Of a stretch of 21,866 nucleotides of DNA, positions 6,483 through 14,623 are shown piece by piece. A model generated the notes under the pieces. It saw nothing but the letters and a program-made list of their open reading frames with translations, had not been told where the DNA came from and did not search any database. Origin of the DNA: Vicinamibacteria bacterium. Its GTDB lineage: Bacteria; Acidobacteriota; Vicinamibacteria; Vicinamibacterales; UBA2999. Where the stretch lies: assembly GCA_025938035.1 (NCBI GenBank), contig JAICQE010000058.1:1-21866 (forward strand). Direction: 5' to 3'. Both the position numbers and the translations under genes were made by a program. How positions within the stretch are numbered: the first letter of the stretch is position 1; each line of letters begins with the position of its first letter.

Positions 6483-8834
6483 TCACTTCACCGTTACTTC
6501 GAACGTCAGCTTCTGCATCAGCGCCGATAGTTCGGTGCGCTGCACCTCGCGGGCGGCCGCGACCTTGGCCATCTCGGCCCGCAGCTCCTGCAGCCGATTC
6601 TCCTGCGCGGTCAACTCTCGGGTGTAGCGCTCGACGAGCGATCGTTCCTGCCGGCTGCCGCCCAATGCTTTGATGTTTTCGCGCACCCGTTCCTGATCGG
6701 TCCCGATGCCTGCAACCTGCGTCGAGAGCTCGTTGTGCTGCCGCTCGAGTGCCGCCAGCCGCGCGCGCGCATCCATCACCGGCTGAAGAACCCGGCGCAG
6801 CTCGTCGACCGACACACCGCGCTGGCCGAACGTGGCGATCAATCGTTCATCGACGCGATCGATCGAGAATCGCGTCTCGCCGACGTTGCGTTCCGTCACC
6901 CGCAGCGAACCTTCCGCCCTGGCGGCGACCGGCACACGGTAGCGAGCGGCCGTCGCGGTCTTTTCTGACGGCGCGGAATCGCCTGTGAGCGTCCATGCAG
7001 GACGGATCGGGTGCTCGATGACCAGCGTGCGCGCGGCGGCGTCTTCGTTGCGAATGCGATAGACCCAGCGCTGCAGGTTCTCCTCCTCGGCAATCACGAC
7101 GCCGTTCTGCGCGATCACGCGCGTGTACCGGCCCGAGGACTCGTCGAGGCGCGCGTCGACCATGACGGCCAGATCGCTTCCATAGGAGATGAGCCGCTTT
7201 TCGGACGGCTTCAGCGGTTCGATCAATCCTTCACCGGCGAACGCGTTCGCTTCGATGACCGTCAGCGTCCCACCGTCGAGCGTCAGCCCCGTCGCGTTCG
7301 TCAGCCAGATCGCCCGGAGCGGTCGCCCGTTTCCGGGGACACGGTTCCAGATCGACACGCGTTCGGCCGCGACACGGCCGTTGAGGATCGGAACGAGCGC
7401 CGACTGGTTCGTGCGGATGGTGACGGGCTGCGTCAGTCGATACTCGAACAGATCGCCGAGGCCCTGTCCTTCGGCGGCAACTGCCGTTCCGGCGAGCCGC
7501 ACGAACGCATCCTGAGCCGGACGCGCGGGCGGGGCCGGAGCCGCCGGGCCGACCGCGAAGCCGCCACTTCGGCCGATCATCGACTGACGCGCGTTCTGGA
7601 CATCGATGGCCGGCGTCTCACCAGTGACAATGATCGCTTCGGACGCACCGCCGACGCGCATCGTTCCGTTGATGTTCACGGCTCCGGTACCGAGCGTGAC
7701 GTCGCGGCCGGTGATGCCGAATCCATCGAGCGTCATCACGAGTTGATAACTGCCCGGGGCGGCTTCGATGCTGTACTCGCCACCGGTGCCGGTAACCGTC
7801 TGGCCGACCACTCGTCGATCCTGATCCCTCAGGACAACCGTCACACCGGGCAGCACGCCGCCTGCGCCATCCCTGACGATTCCACGGACGACCCCTTGGC
7901 CGGTTTGCAGTGTGGCCTGATGCGTCTGCGGGTTGAGCAGCACGGCGGCGGGAAGCGGCACTTCCGGACGGCGCGCGTAATAGGGTTGCGACACCCGCTG
8001 GATGAACGACTGTGGCGCGCCCGCGACCAGCGACAATTCCACGTTCGTCCAGTCGGCGCCCACCGTGTTGTCGACGACGGCCCAGCCCTGAAGCACCGCC
8101 GGCTCGCCCTGGTTCGGCGGCAGCACGAGGCGGTACGTGGACTTCCAGATCGGAACTTCGCTGATATAGCTGACCAGTAACCGCCGCGTACCGTTGCCGG
8201 TGGCCATCAGCCGCATTCGCCTGATGTCCTGATCGCGGCCGGACGCCACCACGGCGAGGTAACGGCTGACGTCCTCTCGCAGATCCTGTTCCGCAATGCG
8301 CACGCTGACCGTCGGTCGCAGAACGATCGTGCGCACGGTGCCATCATTCGAGACGACGGTCAGGACGTCGGTTGGCTCCGACGTGGTGTCGCGAGCCGGC
8401 TTTCGCTCGATTCCCAGCAGTCGCCCAGTGACCGTTGACGAGCCGCTGCGAACCTCGACTCGCGCGCCACGCAGCGCGTTGTAGAACTGCAAAAGGTCCG
8501 GTTGCGAGCCGAGGGGCAGGCGAAGCGCGTCGAGGCGCTGCTCGAGAGGCGCAACCGAGTTGTAGCCGATGGACGAGATCCGCCCATCGTCGAGATCCAG
8601 CGCGGTCAGCGATTTCAGGACGTCATCGAGCTGGCCGCTCGTGAACTGCACCGCGACCTCGGTCGACCCGGTCACGGAGCCCTGGTGCTCGAAATACCCG
8701 ACCCCGCTCTTGTAGAGAACGACGCGTGTGACCGGTAACTGTGACGGCTCCGGAGCCGCCGCCTGCTGCGCATGCGGCGCAGCCGCGGCGACAAGGGCCA
8801 ACAGCGTTGCAGAAATGAGAAGTCGAGCCTGCAC
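6483..8834 (-). CDS. Exported DUF4139 protein with inserted carboxypeptidase-regulatory domain
   Basis: 783 residues. A signal peptide (about 1-23, ending PHAQQ) is followed by the DUF4140-type start TRVVLYKSGVGYFEHQGSV. The beta-rich DUF4139 body is split in two (about 200-300 and 445-690). Between them, residues 314-395 form a carboxypeptidase-regulatory-like domain (GIVRDGAGGVLPGVTVVLRD through GGEYSIEAAPGSYQLV). Next comes VTGETPAIDVQNAR (403-416), a motif I associate with the N-terminal region of Oar-like TonB receptors. The C-terminal part (about 690-770) is a Gln/Arg/Glu-rich coiled coil. DUF4139 proteins are exported, with no defined biochemical role known to me. The start is GTG with GGGAGG five bases upstream (8840-8845). 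Hairpin repeats A and B flank the gene. Confidence 0.85.
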   Translation of the reverse strand: MQARLLISATLLALVAAAAPHAQQAAAPEPSQLPVTRVVLYKSGVGYFEHQGSVTGSTEVAVQFTSGQLDDVLKSLTALDLDDGRISSIGYNSVAPLEQRLDALRLPLGSQPDLLQFYNALRGARVEVRSGSSTVTGRLLGIERKPARDTTSEPTDVLTVVSNDGTVRTIVLRPTVSVRIAEQDLREDVSRYLAVVASGRDQDIRRMRLMATGNGTRRLLVSYISEVPIWKSTYRLVLPPNQGEPAVLQGWAVVDNTVGADWTNVELSLVAGAPQSFIQRVSQPYYARRPEVPLPAAVLLNPQTHQATLQTGQGVVRGIVRDGAGGVLPGVTVVLRDQDRRVVGQTVTGTGGEYSIEAAPGSYQLVMTLDGFGITGRDVTLGTGAVNINGTMRVGGASEAIIVTGETPAIDVQNARQSMIGRSGGFAVGPAAPAPPARPAQDAFVRLAGTAVAAEGQGLGDLFEYRLTQPVTIRTNQSALVPILNGRVAAERVSIWNRVPGNGRPLRAIWLTNATGLTLDGGTLTVIEANAFAGEGLIEPLKPSEKRLISYGSDLAVMVDARLDESSGRYTRVIAQNGVVIAEEENLQRWVYRIRNEDAAARTLVIEHPIRPAWTLTGDSAPSEKTATAARYRVPVAARAEGSLRVTERNVGETRFSIDRVDERLIATFGQRGVSVDELRRVLQPVMDARARLAALERQHNELSTQVAGIGTDQERVRENIKALGGSRQERSLVERYTRELTAQENRLQELRAEMAKVAAAREVQRTELSALMQKLTFEVTVK

Positions 8835-8925
8835 GGATGCCTCCCTGGGCGCTCGCCCAAATAGTCCCGGGATCCGTTCGTCGGACCGCGGTCTTCAAGT
8901 GGTCGACGCCGCGCGGCTCTGACTG

Positions 8926-8954
8926 CATATAGGACTCCGCAGACCGCTTGTCGG
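8926..8954 (-). promoter_or_regulatory. Possible sigma70-type promoter for the DUF4139 gene
   Basis: Read on the minus strand: CCGACA (8954-8949), a 17-base spacer, then TATATG (8931-8926), about 90 bases before the GTG start. Each hexamer matches consensus at four of six positions. The spacing is ideal, but the match is weak for a GC-rich genome. Confidence 0.25.
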
Positions 8955-8964
8955 ACGGTTGAGC

Positions 8965-9123
8965 GACCGGAGGGGACGGAGGAAACGGTCTCACAGGAGA
9001 AACGGAGGGACGGAGACGAACGGAGGGGATCGGGATGGGGACGTGACGGTGAACGGCCTCCGTTCGTCTTCGTTCCTTCGTTCCTCCTGTAAAACCGTTA
9101 ACTCCCTAACCTCCCTGGCCTTA
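8965..9123. repeat. Long hairpin repeat, copy B, upstream of the VOC gene
   Basis: Direct repeat of copy A (one mismatch in 85 bases, then 40 identical bases). The arms are 8992-9026 and 9057-9090, with a shorter centre than in copy A. It occupies about half of the 301-base gap between the divergent DUF4139 and VOC starts. The rest of the gap (8835-8964) holds the DUF4139 ribosome site and a weak promoter candidate, and I see no gene in it. The element ends in GGCCTTA, 12 bases before ATG 9136, and copy A ends in the same seven bases. Confidence 0.85.
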
Positions 9124-9135
9124 AGATCACCGTCC

Positions 9136-9975
9136 ATGCGCACCGCTTTGCTTTTGGCCGGCCTCCTGGTGAGCGCAGACGGAGTCGCTGCGCAGCTCGC
9201 GTCGCCCAATCAAACGGGTGTCGCCATGGGCCACTTGCATTACCGCGTGAAGGACGTCAACGCGAACGTCGCGTTCTGGGAATCGCTGGGCGGCAAACCG
9301 GTGCGCGTCGGGATGAATCAGGCGGTGCGGTTCCAGGACGTATTCGTTGTCCTGACGCAAGGCGAGTACTCCGGCACGTCCGAAGGCGCGGTGGTCAACC
9401 ACATCGCGTTTCGCGTTCCGTCATTTGCCGCACTTGAAAAAACCGGCATCAAGGTGCAACGTCTCGCCGGCTTTCCCGGCGTCGGGAATACAGCGACGCC
9501 GGAGGGCGAGCGCGTCGAGCTGTTCGAGGATGCCGCGCTCAATCTGACCTTCACGCCAGACGAGGGTAAGCACGCGGCCGGCTCGGATCGCCACAACAGA
9601 CCCGTTGGCGTCCCGATCGCTTTCCATCACGTGCATCTCTACGTGCCCGGCGAGGAACATCTCGCGGCGAAAGCCTGGTATGCGCGGATGTTCGGCGGCA
9701 TTGGCGGCAAGCGGTCGAACTACGACGCTGTCGATCTCCCCGGCATCAACCTGAACTTCAGCGGCGGGCGGACATCGGCGCCGATGCGCGGTCGTACGCT
9801 GGAGCACATCGGCTTCGAGATCACCGGCCTTGAAGCGTTCAGCGAACGCCTCGAGTCGATGGGCGTGAAGTTCGAGGCGCCGTACCGGAGGAACGCGGAT
9901 GGCATAGCGACCGCGACGATCCTCGATCCATGGGGAACAGTGATCGAGCTGACGGAGGGGCTAAGGGGGCGCTGA
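9136..9975 (+). CDS. Exported two-domain VOC (glyoxalase/bleomycin-resistance fold) protein
   Basis: 279 residues. A short signal peptide (about 1-20, ending GVAAQ) precedes two VOC domains. Domain 1 (about 30-140) shows HLHYRV (His33/His35), NHIAF (His89) and RVELFE (Glu128). Domain 2 (about 160-275) shows HHVHLYV, EHIGFEI (His224) and GTVIELTE (Glu271). The His/His/Glu sets fit metal-binding VOC enzymes, and the LDPWGTVIELTEG end is typical. Known relatives include glyoxalases, dioxygenases and isomerases; the substrate cannot be told. Export is unusual for this mainly cytoplasmic superfamily. The frame stays open upstream to 8959 only because it runs through repeat B. ATG 9136 starts a normal signal peptide. 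The 3' end overlaps the convergent minus-strand gene by 15 bases. Confidence 0.78.
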   Translation: MRTALLLAGLLVSADGVAAQLASPNQTGVAMGHLHYRVKDVNANVAFWESLGGKPVRVGMNQAVRFQDVFVVLTQGEYSGTSEGAVVNHIAFRVPSFAALEKTGIKVQRLAGFPGVGNTATPEGERVELFEDAALNLTFTPDEGKHAAGSDRHNRPVGVPIAFHHVHLYVPGEEHLAAKAWYARMFGGIGGKRSNYDAVDLPGINLNFSGGRTSAPMRGRTLEHIGFEITGLEAFSERLESMGVKFEAPYRRNADGIATATILDPWGTVIELTEGLRGR

Positions 9976-10884
9976 CGATTTGCCTCGCCGTGCGAGGAGT
10001 CGCTCGGTCAGCGTCACTCGCTCCGGAGAAAACTGCCCGACGGCGGCGCGCACATACGGGCCAAGCTGACGGGCGGCAAACGTGGCGTAGCCGGTCTCCC
10101 GGATTTCATTCAGCGTCGAGCGGTAATGATCGAGCAACGCCGCACCCATGAGCTGTCCGGTACGGGCCGCGCCGACGGTTACCGACGCCGATAGCCAGCG
10201 CGCGCCCTCAGGTACCCACTTGATGGCGGAGACCGCCATCATCGAGGACGTTTCGAACACCGAACGCTGCTGCCGCTCGGACTCATCCCGCAGCAGGCGC
10301 CAGACGTCGCCGACGACGGCGGGCGACGGCAGCGATTGCGGCTGCAGTCGGCGCACATCCTGGCGGAGTGCCTGCCATTCCTCGCGCAGCGTGGCCACGT
10401 CGAGCGGCGGCGTGTTGACCGTTCCCGCTAATCGGGACGAGGTCCGTTCGAGCCCGTCGAGCATTTCGTCCACGCTCGAAAACGTCGTCCCGCGATCGAG
10501 GAGTCCCTGCGCCTTCAGCGCATCGGCGATTTCCGGAATCAGCTGCCGGCCCATTCCGCAGACGTCGGCCAGTGCCGCGAGCACCCACACCGGCGAGGCA
10601 CGGAAGGCCACGATGCCAAGCGCCTCGATCGCGTTGCCCGCTGTCCGCCGCTTGAGAAAGTCCGCCGGCAGCGGCGCATCGGCCGAATACACGCCATCGA
10701 CCTGACCCACCTGCTCGATCAGGAAACGCAGCGTGGTATCCACCAGATTCTGATAGAGCTGCGTCTGCTTCAGACGCTCGGGGAGCACCACTTCTCCGAC
10801 TTCGCGCGCGATGCCGGCCCCGAGCCCGAAGACGGACCGCACGAGCCGCTCGGGCAGTGACAGCAGATACCTCTTCATGGTCAT
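9961..10884 (-). CDS. Conserved-looking hypothetical protein, coupled to the D-2-hydroxyacid dehydrogenase
   Basis: 307 residues, not assigned to a family. It has no signal peptide (starts MTMKRYLLSLPERL), is rich in predicted helix, and has a moderately hydrophobic segment about residues 87-112 (ALGIVAFRASPVWVLAALAD). The C-terminal half is Arg/Glu/Gln-rich. Third-position GC bias matches its neighbours, supporting a real gene. The ATG overlaps the stop of the dehydrogenase gene as ATGA (10884-10881), so the two are probably translated together. A second ATG two codons later is possible. The last 15 bases overlap the convergent VOC gene, so transcripts from the two strands would be complementary there. 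A peripheral membrane role is only a guess. Confidence 0.65.
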   Translation of the reverse strand: MTMKRYLLSLPERLVRSVFGLGAGIAREVGEVVLPERLKQTQLYQNLVDTTLRFLIEQVGQVDGVYSADAPLPADFLKRRTAGNAIEALGIVAFRASPVWVLAALADVCGMGRQLIPEIADALKAQGLLDRGTTFSSVDEMLDGLERTSSRLAGTVNTPPLDVATLREEWQALRQDVRRLQPQSLPSPAVVGDVWRLLRDESERQQRSVFETSSMMAVSAIKWVPEGARWLSASVTVGAARTGQLMGAALLDHYRSTLNEIRETGYATFAARQLGPYVRAAVGQFSPERVTLTERLLARRGKSSAPP

Positions 10885-11846
10885 GGCGTATTCAACACTC
10901 GGATCGGCGCGCCTTTCAGGAACGCCGCGATATCCCCGACCGCCTGCCCGTAGTAGGTTCTGTAATTCTCCTGCGAGACATAGCCGAGATGCGGCGTGGC
11001 CAGCACGTTCGGCAGCGTTCGCAACGGATCATCCGCCGAAGGCGGCTCTTGTTCGAATACGTCGAGGCCCGCACCGGCAATCCATCCTTCCCGCAGCGCC
11101 TGGATGAGCGCGTCCCGGTCCACGATCGGGGCGCGTGACGTGTTGACCAGGTAGGCCGTGGGTTTCATGCGGCGCAAATCAGCTGCGCCGAGGAGACCAC
11201 GCGTGCGCGCGCTCAGCACCAGGTGGATGGAGACGACGTCGCTCTGTTCGAGCAGATCCTGCTTCGACGAGGCGAGCTCAACCCCGGCGTCGTGGGCGCG
11301 CTCTGGCGTCAGGTTCTCGCTCCACGCCACCACGCGCATGCCGAACGCGACACCCACGCGCGCAACCCGGCTGCCGATGTTGCCGAGGCCGAGCACGCCC
11401 AGCGTCCGTCCATGCAGGTCCACTCCGACCGTGCTCTGCCATGGCCCATTGGCGCGAAACGATCCGGCTTCCTGCGCGATGCTGCGCGCGAGCGCAAGGA
11501 TGAGCGCCCAGGTCAGCTCCGCCGGGGGCTCCGCGCGGCTGGCCGTGCCGCAGACGGTCACGCCCTGTTCGCGCGCGGCGTCCAGGTCGATTGCCGCGTT
11601 GCGCATTCCCGTTGTGACGATCAATTTCAGCGCCGGCAGGCGGGAGACCAACGACCGCGTGAATGGCGTGCGCTCCCTCATCAGGACGACGATTTCGCAA
11701 TCGCCGATCAGCGCCGCCAGTTCCTCGTCGCTGGCGTGCCTATGCAGCACGCGAACGTCGACCGATGCGGACAGCGTGCTCCAGTCGGCGGAGCCGAGAG
11801 CCGCCTGCTGGTAGTCGTCCAGGATCGCGCAGCGGAGCTTGTTCAT
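10881..11846 (-). CDS. D-2-hydroxyacid dehydrogenase family protein
   Basis: 321 residues, the usual length. The catalytic domain is split around the nucleotide-binding domain, which has GLGNIG (Gly153, Gly155, Gly158). The family catalytic set is present: Arg238 in VNTSRAPIVD, Glu267 in FEQEPP and His286 in ATPHLGY. These enzymes interconvert 2-oxoacids and D-2-hydroxyacids with NAD(P)H in the cytoplasm; the substrate is not readable. ATG 11846 is chosen because MNKLRCAILDDYQ matches family starts. The frame stays open to 11906, but those 20 residues look unrelated. There is no clear Shine-Dalgarno site. The start is eight bases from the divergent PrpD start, suggesting shared regulation with the catabolic cluster. 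The stop overlaps the following unknown gene. Confidence 0.87.
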   Translation of the reverse strand: MNKLRCAILDDYQQAALGSADWSTLSASVDVRVLHRHASDEELAALIGDCEIVVLMRERTPFTRSLVSRLPALKLIVTTGMRNAAIDLDAAREQGVTVCGTASRAEPPAELTWALILALARSIAQEAGSFRANGPWQSTVGVDLHGRTLGVLGLGNIGSRVARVGVAFGMRVVAWSENLTPERAHDAGVELASSKQDLLEQSDVVSIHLVLSARTRGLLGAADLRRMKPTAYLVNTSRAPIVDRDALIQALREGWIAGAGLDVFEQEPPSADDPLRTLPNVLATPHLGYVSQENYRTYYGQAVGDIAAFLKGAPIRVLNTP

Positions 11847-11854
11847 GCGACATA

Positions 11855-13270
11855 ATGCTTGCGCATTTGGGTCATCTGAGCGATGTCGAAAAGCCGCTGG
11901 CGGCATGCCTGGCGGCCTGGGTATCCCATCTCACCTTCGACGACCTGCCCGCGGACGTTGTCGCGACAACCAAGCTGCGGGTGCTGGACGTCCTTGGCCT
12001 GGCGCTGGCGGGGTCGGACACTCCGTTCGGCCGCTCGACCCGCGCCGCGGCGATGGCGTTGTCGCCGCCAGGTCCCGCACGCATTCTCGGCACGGGTGAC
12101 AGGGTTTCGGTATCCTCGGCCGCCTTCGCCAACGCCTCGTTCGCTCAGGCGCTCGAGTTCGACGACACGCACAACGAATCGATCGTCCACATGAGCAGCC
12201 CCGCGGTCGCGGCGGCGCTGGCACTCTCGGAAAGCCGGCCCGTCTCCGGCCGCGACGCGATCGTTGCGATCGCGCTGGCCAACGAGATCTCTGCGCGCGT
12301 CGGGAGCGTTGCTCCAGGCCAGTTCCACCGGCGCGGATTTCATCCCACCGGTCTCTTCGCGCCGTTCGGCATCACGTATCTGGCGGGAAAGCTCCTGGGC
12401 AGCGACCGGGAGGCGATGGCGCGTGCCGCCGGGATCTGCGGCAGCGTGGCCGCCGGCCTGCTCGAATGCTGGGTCGATGGCACGCAGTCCAAGTTCCTGC
12501 ACTCCGGCTTCGCGGCGCAGAGCGGCATCGCCGCGGCCACGCTCGCGCACGAGGGGGTGACCGGGCCGCCGACCGTCCTCGAGGGCCGGTTCGGTCTGTT
12601 TGCCTCGCACCTGCAGCATCCCGATACTGCCAGGGATCTGGGCCGCGTGACCAACGGCCTCGGCGACAAATGGGAGAGCCGCAACGCCTCCTTCAAGCCG
12701 TACCCGGCGGCGCACGTGCTGCATCCGTACGTCGATGCCGTGCTGCGCGCACGGGAGGAGTACGGCATTGCCGCGGACGATGTGTCGCGCATCGAGTGTC
12801 CCGTGGCGGAGTTCAACGTGTCGATCGTGTGCGAGCCGGTTGCCGAAAAGCTGGCTCCGGCGTCCGATTCACATGCGCGGATCAGCCTCCAGTACACGAT
12901 TGCGGAGGCGCTGCACGAGGGCAGGCTCGCGAAGTCCGCCTACTCCGCGGGAAACCTCCGGAACCCGGCAATCCTGGCGCTCGCGCAGCGGGTGCGGTAC
13001 TACATTGATCCCGGATTTCCAGGGCCGGGCCGGTTCACGGGGGCGGTCCGGATTACGCTGCACAATGGGCGGCTGATCGAAGAGATTCAGGAACACAATC
13101 TGGGCTCGCCGGAAAACCCGATGACCGCGGCACAGCTGCGCGCGAAGTTCGACGACAACAGCGGCGGTGTGCTGTCCGCTGCTGAACGCGATCGCCTGGC
13201 GGCAGACGTCGATCGGCTGGAGAAGCTCGAAGACGCGAGCGAAATCGTGGAGCGCTCGGTACCCAACTGA
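11855..13270 (+). CDS. MmgE/PrpD family protein, first copy
   Basis: 471 residues, full family length. Motifs: ALEFDDTHNESIVH (FDDTH at 102-106), RRGFHPTGLFAPFG, SKFLHSGFAAQSG, and KPYPAAH (281-287) with HP following. The family includes 2-methylcitrate dehydratase (PrpD), cis-aconitate decarboxylase and imidodisuccinate-type lyases, so an organic-acid dehydratase, decarboxylase or isomerase in the cytoplasm is likely. The exact substrate is not readable. The usual HP after the DDT motif is HM here (residues 112-113). ATG 11855 gives a normal N-terminus; TTG 11867 is an alternative. The second copy follows after three bases, so the two may be co-translated and could form a heteromer. The start is divergent to the dehydrogenase, eight bases away. 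Confidence 0.85.
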   Translation: MLAHLGHLSDVEKPLAACLAAWVSHLTFDDLPADVVATTKLRVLDVLGLALAGSDTPFGRSTRAAAMALSPPGPARILGTGDRVSVSSAAFANASFAQALEFDDTHNESIVHMSSPAVAAALALSESRPVSGRDAIVAIALANEISARVGSVAPGQFHRRGFHPTGLFAPFGITYLAGKLLGSDREAMARAAGICGSVAAGLLECWVDGTQSKFLHSGFAAQSGIAAATLAHEGVTGPPTVLEGRFGLFASHLQHPDTARDLGRVTNGLGDKWESRNASFKPYPAAHVLHPYVDAVLRAREEYGIAADDVSRIECPVAEFNVSIVCEPVAEKLAPASDSHARISLQYTIAEALHEGRLAKSAYSAGNLRNPAILALAQRVRYYIDPGFPGPGRFTGAVRITLHNGRLIEEIQEHNLGSPENPMTAAQLRAKFDDNSGGVLSAAERDRLAADVDRLEKLEDASEIVERSVPN

Positions 13271-13273
13271 ACT

Positions 13274-14623
13274 ATGTCAGAAACAAGAACGCTCGCATCC
13301 TATATCGTCAACGCCCGCTTCGACGACGTCCCGGACGACGTGCGTCATGAGGCGGCGCGGTCGCTGGTGAACTTCCTGGGGGTGGCGCTGGGCGGAAGCA
13401 TCGATCCGGCGGTCGATATCGCCATCCGGGCCCTGACGCCGTTTTCCGGCAGGCCCACCGCCGCCATCCTCGGACGCGTCGAGCGGCTCGATCCGCTGCA
13501 CGCCTCGCTGATGAACGGCATCAGCTCGCACGTGGACGACTTCGACGACACGACCCCGCAGAACTACATCCATCCCACCTCGCCGGTCGCATCGGCGATG
13601 TTTGCCTACGCCAGCGCCAACGGTGTTACCGGACGCGATTTTCTGAACGCGTTCGTTCTCGGCTTCGAGGCGGAATCGCGGATTGGCAATGCCGTGTATC
13701 CGGCGCACTACGACGCCGGCTGGCACATCACCGGAACGGCCGGCATCTTCGGCGCGGCAGCGGCAATCGGACGCCTGCGCGGCCTGTCCGAACAGCAGAT
13801 GGTGTGGGCGCTCGGGCTTGCGGCCACGCAGGCCGCCGGTCTGCGCGAGATGTTCGGATCGATGGGGAAGGCGTTTCACCCCGGCCGTGCGGCCCAGAAC
13901 GGCTACGCGTCGGCGATTCTCGCGGAGAGCGGCTTCACCGCGGGTGAGCGCGGCATCGAGGGTCCGCGCGGCTTCGCGGCGGTTCAATCGGCGAAGTACG
14001 ACCTGACGGAAGTGGCCAGGGATCTCGGCACCGATTTCAATCTGCGCCGCAACACCTACAAGCCGTATCCGTGCGGCATCGTCAACCATCCCACGATCGA
14101 AAGCTGCATCGAGCTCCACCACGCTCACCACGTGACGTCCGGCGACATCGTCGCCGTCCGGCTGCGCGTGGCGCCGCTGGTGCTGGACCTGTGCAACCAG
14201 CAGAACATCACGCGCGGGCTGCAGGGCAAGTTCTCGGTGTACCACGGTGCGGCCGTCGGGCTCGTTCGCGGGCAGGCCGGGCTCGACGAGTACACGGATG
14301 CCGCGGTGAACGATCCGGCGGTCAGGCGCGTGCGCGAGCGGGTGACCGCGAGCGGCGATGCCGGTCTGACCGAGGATCAGGCGCACGTCGAGGTCGAGCT
14401 CGCGGATGGCCGCCGCCTCACCTGGTTCGTCGAACAATCGCTCGGCAACGTCCATCGGCCGCTGCCGGACCGGCAGCTCGATGACAAGTTCAGACGCTGC
14501 GCCGCGCGCGCGCTGCCGGCCGACGCCATTGAGGTTGCACTCGATCGCTGCTGGCGGATTGCCGAACTCGAAGACGTAGGCGCACTCGTCGATGCGACGG
14601 TCCCGGCGGTTCAGCGGGTATGA
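13274..14623 (+). CDS. MmgE/PrpD family protein, second copy
   Basis: 449 residues. Motifs: SHVDDFDDT (85-93), YIHPTSP (His100), GWHITGT (His151), GKAFHPGRAAQNG (Lys199, His202) and YKPYPCGIVNHP (Lys263, His272). His100, His151 and Lys199 have about the same spacing as the active-site His103, His159 and Lys207 of human cis-aconitate decarboxylase as I recall them. The fold and active site therefore look intact. It is divergent from the first copy, so this is not a recent tandem duplication. It starts three bases after the first copy, and its stop overlaps the substrate-binding protein start (ATGA). That ties the enzyme pair to the importer. The substrate is unknown. Confidence 0.87.
   Translation: MSETRTLASYIVNARFDDVPDDVRHEAARSLVNFLGVALGGSIDPAVDIAIRALTPFSGRPTAAILGRVERLDPLHASLMNGISSHVDDFDDTTPQNYIHPTSPVASAMFAYASANGVTGRDFLNAFVLGFEAESRIGNAVYPAHYDAGWHITGTAGIFGAAAAIGRLRGLSEQQMVWALGLAATQAAGLREMFGSMGKAFHPGRAAQNGYASAILAESGFTAGERGIEGPRGFAAVQSAKYDLTEVARDLGTDFNLRRNTYKPYPCGIVNHPTIESCIELHHAHHVTSGDIVAVRLRVAPLVLDLCNQQNITRGLQGKFSVYHGAAVGLVRGQAGLDEYTDAAVNDPAVRRVRERVTASGDAGLTEDQAHVEVELADGRRLTWFVEQSLGNVHRPLPDRQLDDKFRRCAARALPADAIEVALDRCWRIAELEDVGALVDATVPAVQRV

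Noticed and set aside
7011..8180. Plus-strand open frame (389 codons) opposite the DUF4139 gene
   Set aside because: Asp/Arg/His-rich antisense of a gene with clear domains; no start signal or motif.
8959..9135. N-terminal extension of the VOC gene through hairpin repeat B
   Set aside because: The 59 residues are encoded by the repeat, and a normal signal peptide begins at ATG 9136.
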